Shown piece after piece: positions 25,326-35,843 of a DNA stretch of 64,000 nt (positions within the stretch are counted from its first letter, which is position 1; the number at the start of each line of letters is the position of its first letter). The position numbers and the translations under genes were made by a program. The notes beneath the pieces are model-generated. The model saw only the letters and a list, made by a program, of their open reading frames with translations, made no database searches and was not told the DNA's origin. The stretch comes from Arenicola marina (lineage: Eukaryota > Annelida > Polychaeta > Arenicolidae): contig OZ025255.1 in the NCBI GenBank assembly GCA_964019135.1, positions 20,375,708 through 20,439,707 of the forward strand, read 5' to 3'.

Positions 25326-27296
25326 AGCCGATGCCTGATACATACTGGGTTCTGACGAGTTGTCTTGGCTGTAAGTCCATGGTGGACGGGATTGGTGCAG
25401 CTGTTGTCCAGAAAGGAGGCCCCGCTCCCCGCCCCACACGCCGACGAGGCCGTGTACCATTGGTACTACGTCCAGCCCGTACTCTTTGTAATGTGTGCCC
25501 AAGGACAAACCTTTTAGTCTCATTAGACCGTGGGAAATGTTTGGCCGATCCAGATCCTTTGGGATCACAGGAATCTTTCCGGAATCAATTGCTGGGAGGA
25601 CAGGCGATCGCCGTACCCTACGACCTGGGAAGGTTGGGCGGGGGTGGGGGCTGTGGGAGATGGAGGTGGGGATTGGCGGTCAGGCGAGGGGACATTTGAT
25701 TGGGGTATGGTGGGGTGGCGGGCCATGGGGTGGAGTGGAATTGAGGGGGGGGTGGGCATGAGCGTGGGGGTGGGGGTGGGGCAGCAGGGGATGGGCTAGG
25801 GGCTATAGGGTTGGGGCGGCGGTACATGGGAGTGAAGGTGTGGCGGCGGGACATACGGGTGTGGGTGGGGCGGCGGCCCATGAGGGTGGGGGTGAGGGTG
25901 GGGTTATGGCCGCCCCTCTTAAGAGGGAGGAATGAAGACAGGACGCCCGGGGAGCCAGGGGTCGCCGTCCACTTTGAAGATGTCTTCAGCGAGACGAGCA
26001 TGACGGACCGAGGCACGCCGAGGACTAACGAACCAATCCCGAGTGTCGTCCGGGCAACAGCGGTGGGGGGGTGGGGTGGGGGCAGGGGGCTCTAGCAGGG
26101 AGCGACCGGGGAGGGGGGGGGGTGAGGGGTGGTCGTGAGAGAGGTTGAGGGTGGGGGGGGGGCGGTGACGGGAAACGAAGGCGGTGAGCGGTGGGCATAG
26201 GGAAGGTGCCGTGGTGGCGGGCGGAAAGGATTGCAAGACTGTGAGGGGACGGGGGAAGTAGGAGGGGAGGTCAGTCTTTGCGGTGCTGGCGCCAGACACG
26301 AACGGGTTAAACATGGATATATACATTTTGCGCAGGCAGATGGCAAGGTGAGGGCGTGTGAACAGAGGTGGGGGGGGGGGGGAGGGGGTTGTCGTGCCGG
26401 ACGTCCCGGTGGTGTTTGGCAAGGATCCTCTGGTGGGGAGGGGTAGGAAGATGGGCGACGGTGGTAGGGCACTAGGTGGGGTACGTTTGGCACGAGTTGT
26501 GGGGATGTCGCTGGGGGTGGCGATACCCGAGCTAAGGGTAACGGGGATAGTGCGAGGCTTACTTGGGGAGGGTCAAAAGATTACGGGGTGGGGCAAGTGT
26601 GTGTTCATAGGTAGGGTCATGGGTGGGCGCAGGGGTGGGGGAGGGCAAGGATTTAAGAGGGCAGGAGGAGGGATGGGGGGGAGGGGAGGGGGTGCAGCAG
26701 TGAACAACGTCCCTTCCTTCATCTAACAGATAACGAATAGTCATCGACATCTGGTGGGAGATTGACGTCCATCACGCCGTTTACCAAACCACTGAAGACC
26801 GGAAATTGGGTCATTAGCAACTGGCGCATGCGTATTGTCATGTGAAAATAGCCTGCTTTGATATCGACTCCCAGTTGATTACAAGTGTCATCGAGTTTTC
26901 TCCTCCAAGGGCATTATTTGTTGATCCCCAGACAGATAGATCTGCGGTCTCTGCAGATTTAGATCTTGGTCAAAAGAGGAGAGGTTGATTGCCGCTCTGT
27001 CTGGACCTGGCCCTCAGCAGTGTCAAGTATGAAGAGTCCTGGCTGAGGGTGAATGCTTCACCAGGGACCTTCCAGAACCAGTTTACTGCCGCAAAACTAA
27101 GGTCTATAAACCAGGAGATGGCGTCATCGGCAGATACACTCGGGAGGTCGAGGGTCTGTAAGCACGAGGCAGGGCAGCGACGGGGTTGGGAAGGTTTCGG
27201 TCGGCGGGAAGTGGATAAGGTAATGAGACGTGTACCTCCGGGGGCTCGGCACGAAAGCCGCTGGAGCTGCCATCTGGCTCGTCTGGATGTCCGAGG
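25326..27296. other. G-rich low-complexity block with no confirmed exon
   Basis: From about 25625 to 26170 and 26345 to 26700 the + strand is dominated by GGGTGGGG-type runs with many potential G-quadruplexes. Two stretches of balanced composition (25340-25620 and 26985-27290) have open frames of 50-120 codons on both strands, but no frame is clearly better than its shadow and none was recognised. Confidence 0.5.
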
Positions 27297-29660
27297 AAGT
27301 TTGTTCTGGATCACCGTCTTTCAGTCTATTCTGGGTCACTGTATTGCAGTCTGTTCTGGATCACTGTATGACAGTCTATTCTGGGTCACTGTATTGCAGT
27401 CTGTTCTGGATCACTGTATTACAGTCTATTCTGGGTCACTGTGTTGCAGTCTGTTCTGGATCACTGTATGACAGTCTATTCTGGGTCACTGTATTGCAGT
27501 CTGTTCTGGATCACTGTATTACAGTCTGTTCTGGGTCACTGTATTAGTCTGTTCTGGATCACTGTATTACAGTCTGTTCTGGGTTACTGTATTAGTCTGT
27601 TCTGAATCACTGTATTCAGTCTGTTCTGTGTCACTGTATTAGTCTGTTCTGGATCACTGTATTACAGTCTGTTCTGGGTCACTTTATTACAGTCTGTTCT
27701 GGATCACTGTATTTCAGTCTGTTCTGGGTCACCTTATTACAGTCTGTTCCGAATCACTGTATTCAGTCTGTTCTGGATCATTGTATTACACTATGTTTTG
27801 GATCACTGTATTACAGTCTGTTCTGGATCACTGTATTACAGTCTGTTCTGGATCACTGTATTACAGTCTGTTCTGTGTCACTGTATTAGTCTGTTCTGGA
27901 TCACTGTATTACAGTCTGTTCTGGGTCACTGTATGACAGTCTGTTCTGGATCACTGTATTTCAGTCTGTACTGGGTCACCTTATTAGAGTCTGTTCCGAA
28001 TCACTGTATTCAGTCTGTTCTGGATCATTGTATTACACTATGTTTTGGATCACTGTATTACAGTCTGTTCTGGATCACTGTATTACAGTCTGTTCTGGGT
28101 CACTGTATTAGTCTGTTCTAGATCACTGTATTACAGTCTGTTCTGGGTCACTGTATTCAGTCTGTTCTGGATCATTGTATTACACTATGTTTTGGATCAC
28201 TGTCATACAGTCTGTTCTGGGTCACTGTATTAGTCTGTTCTGGATCACTGTATTACAGTCTGTTCCGAATCACTGTATTCAGTCTGTTCTGGATCATTGT
28301 ATTACACTATGTTTTGGATCACTGTCATACAGTCTGTTCTGGATCACTGTATTACAGTCTGTTCTGGGTTACTGTATTAGTCTGTTCTGGATCACTGTAT
28401 TTCAGTCTGTTCTGGTTCACTGTATGATAGTCTGTCCTGGGTCACTGTATTACAGTCTGTTCTGGATCACTGTATTACAGTTTGTTCTGGGTCACTGTAT
28501 TACAGTCTGTTCTGGATCACTGTATTACAGTCTGTTCTGGGTCACTGTATTAGTCTGTTCTGGATCACTGTATTTCAGTCTGTTCTGGGTCACTGTATTA
28601 GTCTGTTCTGGATCACTGTATTACAGTCTGTTCTGGGTTACTGTATTAGTCTGTTCTGGATCACTGTATTTCAGTCTGTTCTGGTTCACTGTATTACAGT
28701 CTGTTCTGGATCACTGTATTACAGTCTGTTCTGGGTCACTGTATTAGTCTGTTCTGGATCACTGTATTACAGTCTGTTCTGGATCACTGTATTACAGTTT
28801 GTTCTGGGTCACTCTATTACAGTCTGTTCTGGATCACTGTATTACAGTCTGTTCTGGATCCCTGTATTACAGTCTGTTCTGGATCACTGTATTACAGTCT
28901 GTTCTGTGTCACTGTATTAGTCTGTTCTGGATCACTGTATTACAGTCTGTTCTGGGTCACTGTATTACAGTCTGTTCTGGATCACTGTATTTCAGTCTGT
29001 TCTGGGTCACCTTATTACAGTCTGTTCCGAATCACTGTATTCAGTCTGTTCTGTGTCACTGTATTACAGTCTGTTCTGCATCACTGTATTACAGTCTGTT
29101 CTGGGTCACTGTATTACAGTCTGTTCTTGATCACTGTATTTCAGTCTGTTCTGGGTCACTGTATTACAGTCTGTTCTGGATCACTGTATTTCAGTCTATT
29201 CTGGATCACTACATTATAGTCCGTTCTGGATCACTGTATTTCAGTCTATTCTGGATCACTACCTTGTAGTCTGTTCTGGGTCAGGTTTTTCTGGATCACT
29301 GTATTTCAGTTTATTCTGGATCACTGTATTTCAGTATGAAATACTCTATTTAAGTCTGTTCTGGATCACTGTATTTCAGTCTATTCTGGATCACTACCTT
29401 GTAGTCTGTTCTGGATCAGGTTTGTTCTGGATCACTGTATTTCAGTTTATTCTGGATCACTGTATTTCAGTATGAAATACTCTATTTAAGTCTGTAAAGG
29501 ATCATTGTATTTCAGTTGATTCTGGGTCATTGTTTTGTATTGTATTTGTCTGTATTGTGTTACTGCGTTTTTAGTCTGTTCTTCATCGTTGTAGGCCAGT
29601 CTGTCCCAGGTCATTGTAATGATGTTGTGGTTCACTGTGTGGCAGGCTCTCCTGGATCAT
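27297..29660. repeat. 25-bp minisatellite (about 90 units), degenerate at the 3' end
   Basis: Units share CAGTCTGTTCTGGATCACTG plus TATTA; a 23-bp variant lacks AC. GGATCAC and GGGTCAC units interleave in an irregular longer-period pattern. Three units (75 bp) restore frame, giving long open frames with a 25-residue period that have no meaning as proteins. From about 29200 units become irregular, including a short duplication with GTATGAAATACTC at 29333 and 29470. Most units end in TATTACAG or TATTGCAG, a 3' splice-site-like word, but no exon anchors it. Confidence 0.9.
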
Positions 29661-30311
29661 GAATGGCGACAGTGGGAAAGAAGACAAACTGTGAATGTTC
29701 AGTAATAGCTCAAAAAAGACACATTATACAGTAGAAAACGGCCGGGTCGAAGAGCTACTCATCCTAATGTGTCAGACGGTTTATACATCCGACACCAACT
29801 TCACATATCCTCACGCCAACTTCTACAGAATGCCGAAAGCGATCAAGTTTCCCCCACCCTCATCAATTCAATCAAATTCTTTCTGGTTCCCTGATGCCCG
29901 TTCCCCGTCATCAGATCTACCACCGTCGGCTTTGTCTCCAGGTAGTCCGTGACTTCCTACCTCCCCCCCCCCCCCCCCCCACAGCATCCGGGGAATTGTC
30001 TCCTCTGACGAGGCAGTAATTTCAATGCTCGGCACGATCGACCTTCTTCCGTCTGCGCGCGCCGCTAATGGCGCGACGTCCGCCTCTCTCCCTTCGCTTG
30101 GTTTTTTTTCGCGCCATATGCATTGGAGCAGACGACAGGCGCGTTTACCGCCGCCCGGCCTGAGAGCTAAGAGGAAAACCGCATCAAACTTCACCATACG
30201 GGAAAACAACGCCGATATTGCATCAACTTTTGATTAACATACCGCGTGAACAACCAAATGCGCTTCTAGAGTAGGCGCTAAGAGCCGATGTCTGGTCGAG
30301 TTATGCTAATG
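29661..30311. other. Intronic sequence upstream of the receptor exon array
   Basis: Mixed-composition DNA with a run of about 20 C at 29960-29980. No TM4-type exon was found here, although the receptor needs one upstream ending in phase 0. The last 20 bases (TGGTCGAGTT at 30293-30302) resemble the exon segment at 32138-32147. Confidence 0.5.
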
Positions 30312-32103
30312 CACTTAATGACTTCTTATTGCCTTGCAGACGTACATATTCCGCGTTCAGAAAGGCCCCTTTGTGGTCGAGTTCTACCAGTGCGTCACTG
30401 AATGCCTTGTTATTGCCTTGCAGACGTACATATTCCGCGTTCAGAGAGGCTCCTTTGTGGTCGAGTTCTACCAGTGCGTCACTGAATGCCTTGTTATTGC
30501 CTTGCAGACGTACATATTCTGCGTTCAGAGAGGCCCCTTTGTGATCGAGTTCTACCAGTGCGTCACTGAATGCCTTATTATTGCCTTGCAGACGTACATA
30601 TTCCGCGTTCAGAGAGGCCCCTTTGTGATCGAGTTCTACCAGTGAGTCACTGAATGCCTTATTATTGCCTTGCAGACGTACATATTCCGCGTTCAGAGAG
30701 GCCCCTTTGTGATCGAGTTCTACCAGTGCGTCACTGAATGCCTTATTATTGCCTTGCAGACGTACATATTCCGCGTTCAGAGAGGCCCCTTTGTGATCGA
30801 GTTCTACCAGTGCGTCACTGAATGCCTTATTATTGCCTTGCAGACGTACATATTCCGCGTTCAGAGAGGCTCCTTTGTGGTCGAGTTCTACCAGTGCGTC
30901 ACTGAATGCCTTATTATTGCCTTGCAGACGTACATATTCCGCGTTCAGAGAGGCCCCTTTGTGATCGAGTTCTACCAGTGCGTCACTGAATGCCTTATTA
31001 TTGCCTTGCAGACGTACATATTCCGCGTTCAGAGAGGCTCCTTTGTGGTCGAGTTCTACCAGTGCGTCACTGAATGCCTTATTATTGCCTTGCAGACGTA
31101 CATATTCCGCGTTCAGAGAGGCCCCTTTGTGATCGAGTTCTACCAGTGCGTCACTGAATGCCTTATTATTGCCTTGCAGACGTACATATTCCGCGTTCAG
31201 AGAGGCTCCTTTGTGGTCGAGTTCTACCAGTGCGTCACTGAATGCCTTATTATTGCCTTGCAGACGTACATATTCCGCGTTCAGAGAGGCTCCTTTGTGA
31301 TCGAGTTCTACCAGTGCGTCACTGAATGCCTTATTATTGCCTTGCAGACGTACATATTCCGCGTTCAGAGAGGCCCCTTTGTGATCGAGTTCTACCAGTG
31401 CGTCACTGAATGCCTTATTATTGCCTTGCAGACGTACATATTCCGCGTTCAGAGAGGCTCCTTTGTGGTCGAGTTCTACCAGTGCGTCACTGAATGCCTT
31501 ATTATTGCCTTGCAGACGTACATATTCCGCGTTCAGAGAGGCCCCTTTGTGATCGAGTTCTACCAGTGCGTCACTGAATGCCTTATTATTGCCTTGCAGA
31601 CGTACATATTCCGCGTTCAGAGAGGCTCCTTTGTGGTCGAGTTCTACCAGTGCGTCACTGAATGTCTTATTATTGCCTTGCAGACGTACATATTCCGCGT
31701 TCAGAGAGGCCCCTTTGTGATCGAGTTCTACCAGTGCGTCACTGAATGCCTTATTATTGCCTTGCAGACGTACATATTCCGCGTTCAGAGAGGCTCCTTT
31801 GTGGTCGAGTTCTACCAGTGCGTCACTGAATGCCTTATTATTGCCTTGCAGACGTACATATTCCGCGTTCAGAGAGGCCCCTTTGTGATCGAGTTCTACC
31901 AGTGCGTCACTGAATGCCTTATTATTGCCTTGCAGACGTACATATTCCGCGTTCAGAGAGGCCCCTTTGTGATCGAGTTCTACCAGTGCGTCACTGAATG
32001 CCTTATTATTGCCTTGCAGACGTACATATTCTGCGTTCAGAAAGGCCCCTTTGTGATCGAGTTCTACCAGTGAGTCACTGAATGTCTTGTCATTGCCTTG
32101 CAG
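30312..32103 (+). repeat. 84-bp tandem array duplicating the receptor intron-exon boundary (21 units)
   Basis: TTGCCTTGCAG followed by ACGTACATATTC occurs 22 times at exact 84-bp steps: 30340, 30424 and so on to 32020, and finally the authentic exon at 32104. Each unit holds 28 bases of intron end and 56 bases of exon start. Because 84 is a multiple of 3, units read on in the receptor frame as TYIFRVQRG(P/S)FV(I/V)E then FYQCVTECLIIALQ. Units 5-21 form one frame of 467 codons. Units 4 and 21 carry CCAGTGAGTC instead of CCAGTGCGTC, which makes an in-frame TGA and a GTGAGT donor-like word. P-I and S-V units alternate over much of the array, a 168-bp higher-order period. Unit identity is very high, so the array is young or actively homogenised. 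Confidence 0.95.
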
Positions 32104-32311
32104 ACGTACATATTCCGCGTTCAGAGAGGCCCCTTTGTGGTCGAGTTCTACCAGTGCGTCACTTATGGCGCCTACACCTCCAAGTGGCAGGAACAGCTCT
32201 ACACCTGCGTCTCCGTCCTCCTCATGTTCGTCATCCCCCTCGTCACCATGGTTACCGCATATATGCTCATCTTCTGTACCATTGCCAAAAAGTCACGTGA
32301 TCTTCAACGAG
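32104..32311 (+). CDS. GnRH/AKH/corazonin-type receptor, exon with ECL2 and TM5
   Basis: Internal exon of a class A GPCR for a GnRH-superfamily neuropeptide; members sit in the plasma membrane and usually couple to Gq. It starts after TTGCCTTGCAG (phase 0) and ends at ACGAG|GTAGGT (phase 1). The 69 codons read TYIFRVQRGPFVVEFYQCVT at the start: the end of TM4 and extracellular loop 2, where QCVT carries the cysteine that bonds to TM3 in this family. Then come W-QEQLYT and the TM5 segment VLLMFVIPLVTMVTAYMLIF, ending in KKSRDLQR of loop 3. The QCVT-x-G-x(5)-W-QEQLYT pattern is that of invertebrate GnRH/AKH/corazonin receptors; which subfamily I cannot say. Its 5' edge has been copied 21 times upstream (30312-32103). 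Confidence 0.9.
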
Positions 32312-32974
32312 GTAGGTGTTCGTTTGTGTGTTGTACCTTCATGTTATTATTACGTGATTGTTCATAGAAATAAAAAAATTCCCCAACTTTGCATAATGAG
32401 AAAAGAAGCCAACTTAATAGTATTTTGTTACACCCTAAACTCAAAGAAGTCTATTTACGATAGAGACGCGTCTGATGATGAGAGTCCAACAAATTTGATT
32501 TTGTTGCGGCAGTATCATGCCCCACCGAAGCGAAGATCAATGGAACAAAAAAACATTATATCACGTGCCCCAGGGGCGACGCCGATTGGTTGGCCTAACG
32601 CCACGCAGGAACGCACGTGTCCAATAGCAGAAAGTAGAGTGTGCCTTATTCCCGGCGAAGACCCGTGTTAATTTTTAAGTTTAATCTGATAGCTCAGCGG
32701 CCTAAAGCTCCAGACAGGCCATTACTGTCTATTAACCGCGGTGACTGTGGCCCCTTTCTATATCCTATTCCCGTAAGTGTAAAGGAAATCTGTGAGAACA
32801 TACTGCGCATTTAACGTTAATGGATTGGCCAGAAAGAACACAGCCATGGCCACCAGATGGCTCCACCATCGCGACGCAAACGCCGGAAGCAGCATAAGTA
32901 GGATTTTGACACCACTGCAGCTCCGATTCTATGTCTGCTGTTGGTTTTGGAATGAGCAGTCCACGGGTTGGAAC

Positions 32975-33150
32975 AGCGTTTGACATTAACTGAATTTGTT
33001 GACACTAACTGAATGTTTTGACACTGAGTTTTTTGACACTGAGGATTTGACACTGGAATTTATTTTTGACACTACAATTTACTTTTGAGACTGGAATTTA
33101 TTTTTGACACTGCAATTTATTTTTGACCCTGGCATGTATTTTGACACTGC
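32975..33150. repeat. Degenerate short tandem repeat
   Basis: About nine units of 17-24 bp built on TTTTTGACACTG(C/G)AATTTA. Intronic, no obvious function. Confidence 0.65.
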
Positions 33151-33358
33151 CATTATGGACGGATAGCTCGCATTTTATGTCTCACGAGAAGCCTAGTTTA
33201 GTAGCTTTTCAGCGCAGACCCCCAAAAAATGTGCGGAGATGCAACTATCACTGTGACTCTTGAGAAAGGGAAGAAACTGGTAGGCTGTCTGGTTCGTTGT
33301 TTGCTGCCTTCCGCATTAGGGTCATCAGTATTCATGCCGATCGACTCGAGAGTTTGAG

Positions 33359-33695
33359 TGCAGGATAGAAGTCGCCGGGGCAGTATGCTATATGATTAAG
33401 CCCGTGCCGCTTGCTAATATCTGATACAGACAAGCAATGTTTAGCTTCAGTCAAAGGCGGAGATTATCAAGTGATGGTTGTGTAATTAATCAATGGTTAA
33501 CACACACTCAATACTGGCAGGATAGAGCTCCATCTCCGGGGCAGTATGCCATATGAGTAATTCATTTGTACCGCTTGCTGGTACTCTAAACAGACAAGCC
33601 ATGTTTAAGTGTTGCTTAACCATAGCTTCACTCAGAAGCGGAGATGATCCGGTGGTTGTGTAATTAATCCATCGTTAACACACGCTCTATCCGTG
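33359..33695. repeat. Imperfect tandem duplication, about 160-178 bp per copy
   Basis: The two copies share GCAGGATAGA, GGGGCAGTATGC, TACCGCTTGCT against TGCCGCTTGCT, ACAGACAAGC, GATGGTTGTGTAATTAATC against GTGGTTGTGTAATTAATC and GTTAACACAC. The second copy has extra sequence in the middle. Intronic in the receptor. Confidence 0.7.
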
Positions 33696-34421
33696 GGTGA
33701 CGTCAACTGTTAAGCTGGCGACACCTCCATCGGTCTCTCTAGAGGCGACAATAGGTACGCATCTGAATCCGTTGAGACACTCCCGTCAACCAGAAACCCC
33801 CGAGGTATATCCGGTTTTGGGACTAGTTCAAGCATTGCTTTAACTGATTTTTTTACGTAGAATATATTGCTCGTTTGTCATATGATATTTTAGCTTGGAT
33901 AGATAAGCATTTAGCCTGATAGGCTAACATTTACACTTACATACGGGAATGTAATATTTGGCTAAAAGAAACGCACTATTTATGGGGTAGACCGGTTTGT
34001 CGTAGGATCCTAAGATAATTGTCTTAGAAACAATAAAGAGCATTGCTTTTTATATAGATGGATTTAACTCCAGTATTCCCGGTGTTTGCCTCCACCAACG
34101 ATAAAGTGAACAAGTTTCGTGTTTCCAGCGTTGCTTAGGTATTTTGCAGTATATGATGTGTCACACTCCACACTGAGGTTTATCATATCCGACATATATA
34201 TTATCATATACATACACTGCACGAACGATGCTACCAACATATACATTTTTTGTATATGGCCTTTGATATAGTTACTGATATATATATGGCAAGTTGTATA
34301 TATATATATGTTTCATCTGATGATTCGTACTATAGTTACAGCTAAGTTAATCATGTTAATATGTGTTTCCTCCTCTTTTTCTTTTGTCCATCCTGCGATG
34401 ACCCCGGTCCCTTTCACCCAG

Positions 34422-34707
34422 AAGCTGAGAGTGCCAACCAAGAGATGTTGTCTCGAGGTCCCGTTAGGGGGCAGCTCTTTCGCAAGGCGAAGGTGAAGTC
34501 ACTGCGCATGACCGCTCTGATCGTAGCGGCTTTCATCGTCTGCTGGACGCCTTACTACATCGTCTTCATAATCCACACGTACTTCGGCCTCCATAGTAAG
34601 GAGGATGATCGCAAGTTCATCTGGATATTCTTCTTCGGGATGGCCAACTCCATGTTTAACCCCATGATCTACGGCGCCTTCCAGATCTGCAAGAAACGGC
34701 GGCGAAG
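34422..34707 (+). CDS. GnRH/AKH/corazonin-type receptor, exon with ICL3, TM6 and TM7
   Basis: Receptor exon that follows 32104-32311 in frame (the phase 1 G plus AA makes Glu). It ends at CGAAG|GTAGGA in phase 2. Loop 3 is short and basic with FRKAKVKSLRMT, the junction typical of the GnRH/AKH/corazonin group. TM6 is TALIVAAFIVCWTPYYIVFI with the CWxPY toggle motif. Extracellular loop 3 is HTYFGLHSKEDDRKF. TM7 is WIFFFGMANSMFNPMIYGAF with NPxxY present as NPMIY. It closes with the basic QICKKRRR before the tail. All class A hallmarks expected here are intact and codons are strongly GC-ending, unlike flanking DNA. Confidence 0.93.
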
Positions 34708-35586
34708 GTAGGAAGCGCTTTCAGGAGTGGAGTAATTGTAGATTGATATAACTATAGCATAGGCAGATTGAACGTCTATTTTAATGTTGCGACATTAGGG
34801 TTAAATCATATGTGGCATAAGTTATAATAAGTTCGGGATACAAATGATGCAGTTCGGAATACAAATGAAAAAAAAAATCGGGATACGATAAGTTCGGGAT
34901 ACAAATGATGCAAATGATGCATGCCTCAGGTTATGACCTGAGACACGGTCATAATGGATTTGGAAATACTTAGTCGATACATTATAACATGCACAGGCTG
35001 ATATTTACTTTAAATTAACTTAAAGTTGTTCAATAAATAATTTCCAAGCATCTCAAATAACGGGTAAATTGGCTAATATAATAATAACAAAATTCTAACG
35101 ACCACCAAACGCATACAGCTTTCTTACACAGGGTGGGTGATGCTAGAAAATTAGAAAAACCTAAATTTATGCCCTAGCTCGGACACCGGTATCTAGCACC
35201 TGTGTCCACTGGGGTAGGCATGCATATGTATGTAAAGGACCGTTCCCGCTCCCCTTGGAACGTGTGTCGCGAGGCATCTAATCCTGGAATTGTTGTGGCA
35301 ACAGGCTGGCCATCGGGATTATTTTGATGCTTTAACTGCCATAGTCACGACGCGGCTGGATAAAGCGGGAGGTATGGCCTTGGTTATACGACCCGGAAAT
35401 GGCCCTAATTACCTCAACTGCCATACTTCATTAAAGTCAGATATTATGTAGCAGGTGCCAACTGTCATACAAATATGGTCTAATAGTCTCGGGGTGGAAT
35501 GTGTCACGGGATGGAGCGAGAGTGGAAGGGGGAGGTGGGGGGGGGGGGGGGTAGACGATGTTCCACGGTTACATGAGACCGGTTGA

Positions 35587-35843
35587 TGGTTGGTTGGTTA
35601 TTCAGGACGCTTTAACCACTTTTGGTCGTATCGCGTCAATGGGAGAAGGAAGGGAGAGTGGAGCCATATTCCCGGGGGTAACCCCCTACTCTTTACGAAG
35701 AAAGACATGGGATCTATATCCTGTGACCACACAGACATGACCACAGCAGGGCTAGAACCATCGATCCACGGGCCGTTAGGCTCTCAGGTGGCCAGACCAC
35801 TCAATGCGAGCGCTCTAGCCCACTGAGCTATCGCGCCGGCTCC
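35587..35843 (-). mobile_element. tRNA-derived SINE with target-site duplication
   Basis: Flanked by CATGAGACCGGTTGA (35572-35586) and CATGAGACCAGTTGA (35844-35858), a 15-bp duplication with one mismatch. Read on the - strand it opens with a tRNA-like head: box A TAGCTCAGTGGGCTAGAGCG, box B-like GGTTCTAGCCC. A family-specific body and an AACC-rich tail follow. A partial copy lies at 15911-16045. The head most resembles an alanine-type tRNA, but that is a guess from the box A context. Confidence 0.85.

Larger units (their letters stand above)
32312..34421 (+). other. Receptor intron between the TM5 and TM6-7 exons
   Basis: It starts GTAGGTGTTCG and ends with the pyrimidine-rich CCTTTCACCCAG. 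It joins phase 1 to phase 1 so that G plus AA makes Glu. It contains a degenerate short repeat (32975-33150), a tandem duplication (33359-33695) and AT microsatellites near 34190-34310. No other exon was recognised inside. Confidence 0.8.

Noticed and set aside
25340-25620. Possible exon with a YYVQPVLFVMCAQGQTF-like segment on +
   Set aside because: Frames are open on both strands, no matched splice pair, no clear family.
26985-27290. Possible exon, including a TKAAGAAIWLVW stretch recalling a TM4 start
   Set aside because: The following residues do not continue as TM4, there is no acceptor in phase, and other frames are equally open; not accepted as the missing receptor exon.
28175-29269. 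Long frames with a 25-residue period (SVLDHCITVCSGSLY-type)
   Set aside because: Follows from a 25-bp unit read in three phases; no protein-level constraint.
30670-32073. 467-codon frame as a stand-alone 28-residue-repeat protein
   Set aside because: It is the receptor exon edge repeated with intron ends; better explained as a splice-boundary array than as a gene of its own.
35753-35843. tRNA gene with TAGCTCAGTGGG box
   Set aside because: Part of a SINE bounded by a 15-bp duplication; box B is degenerate.
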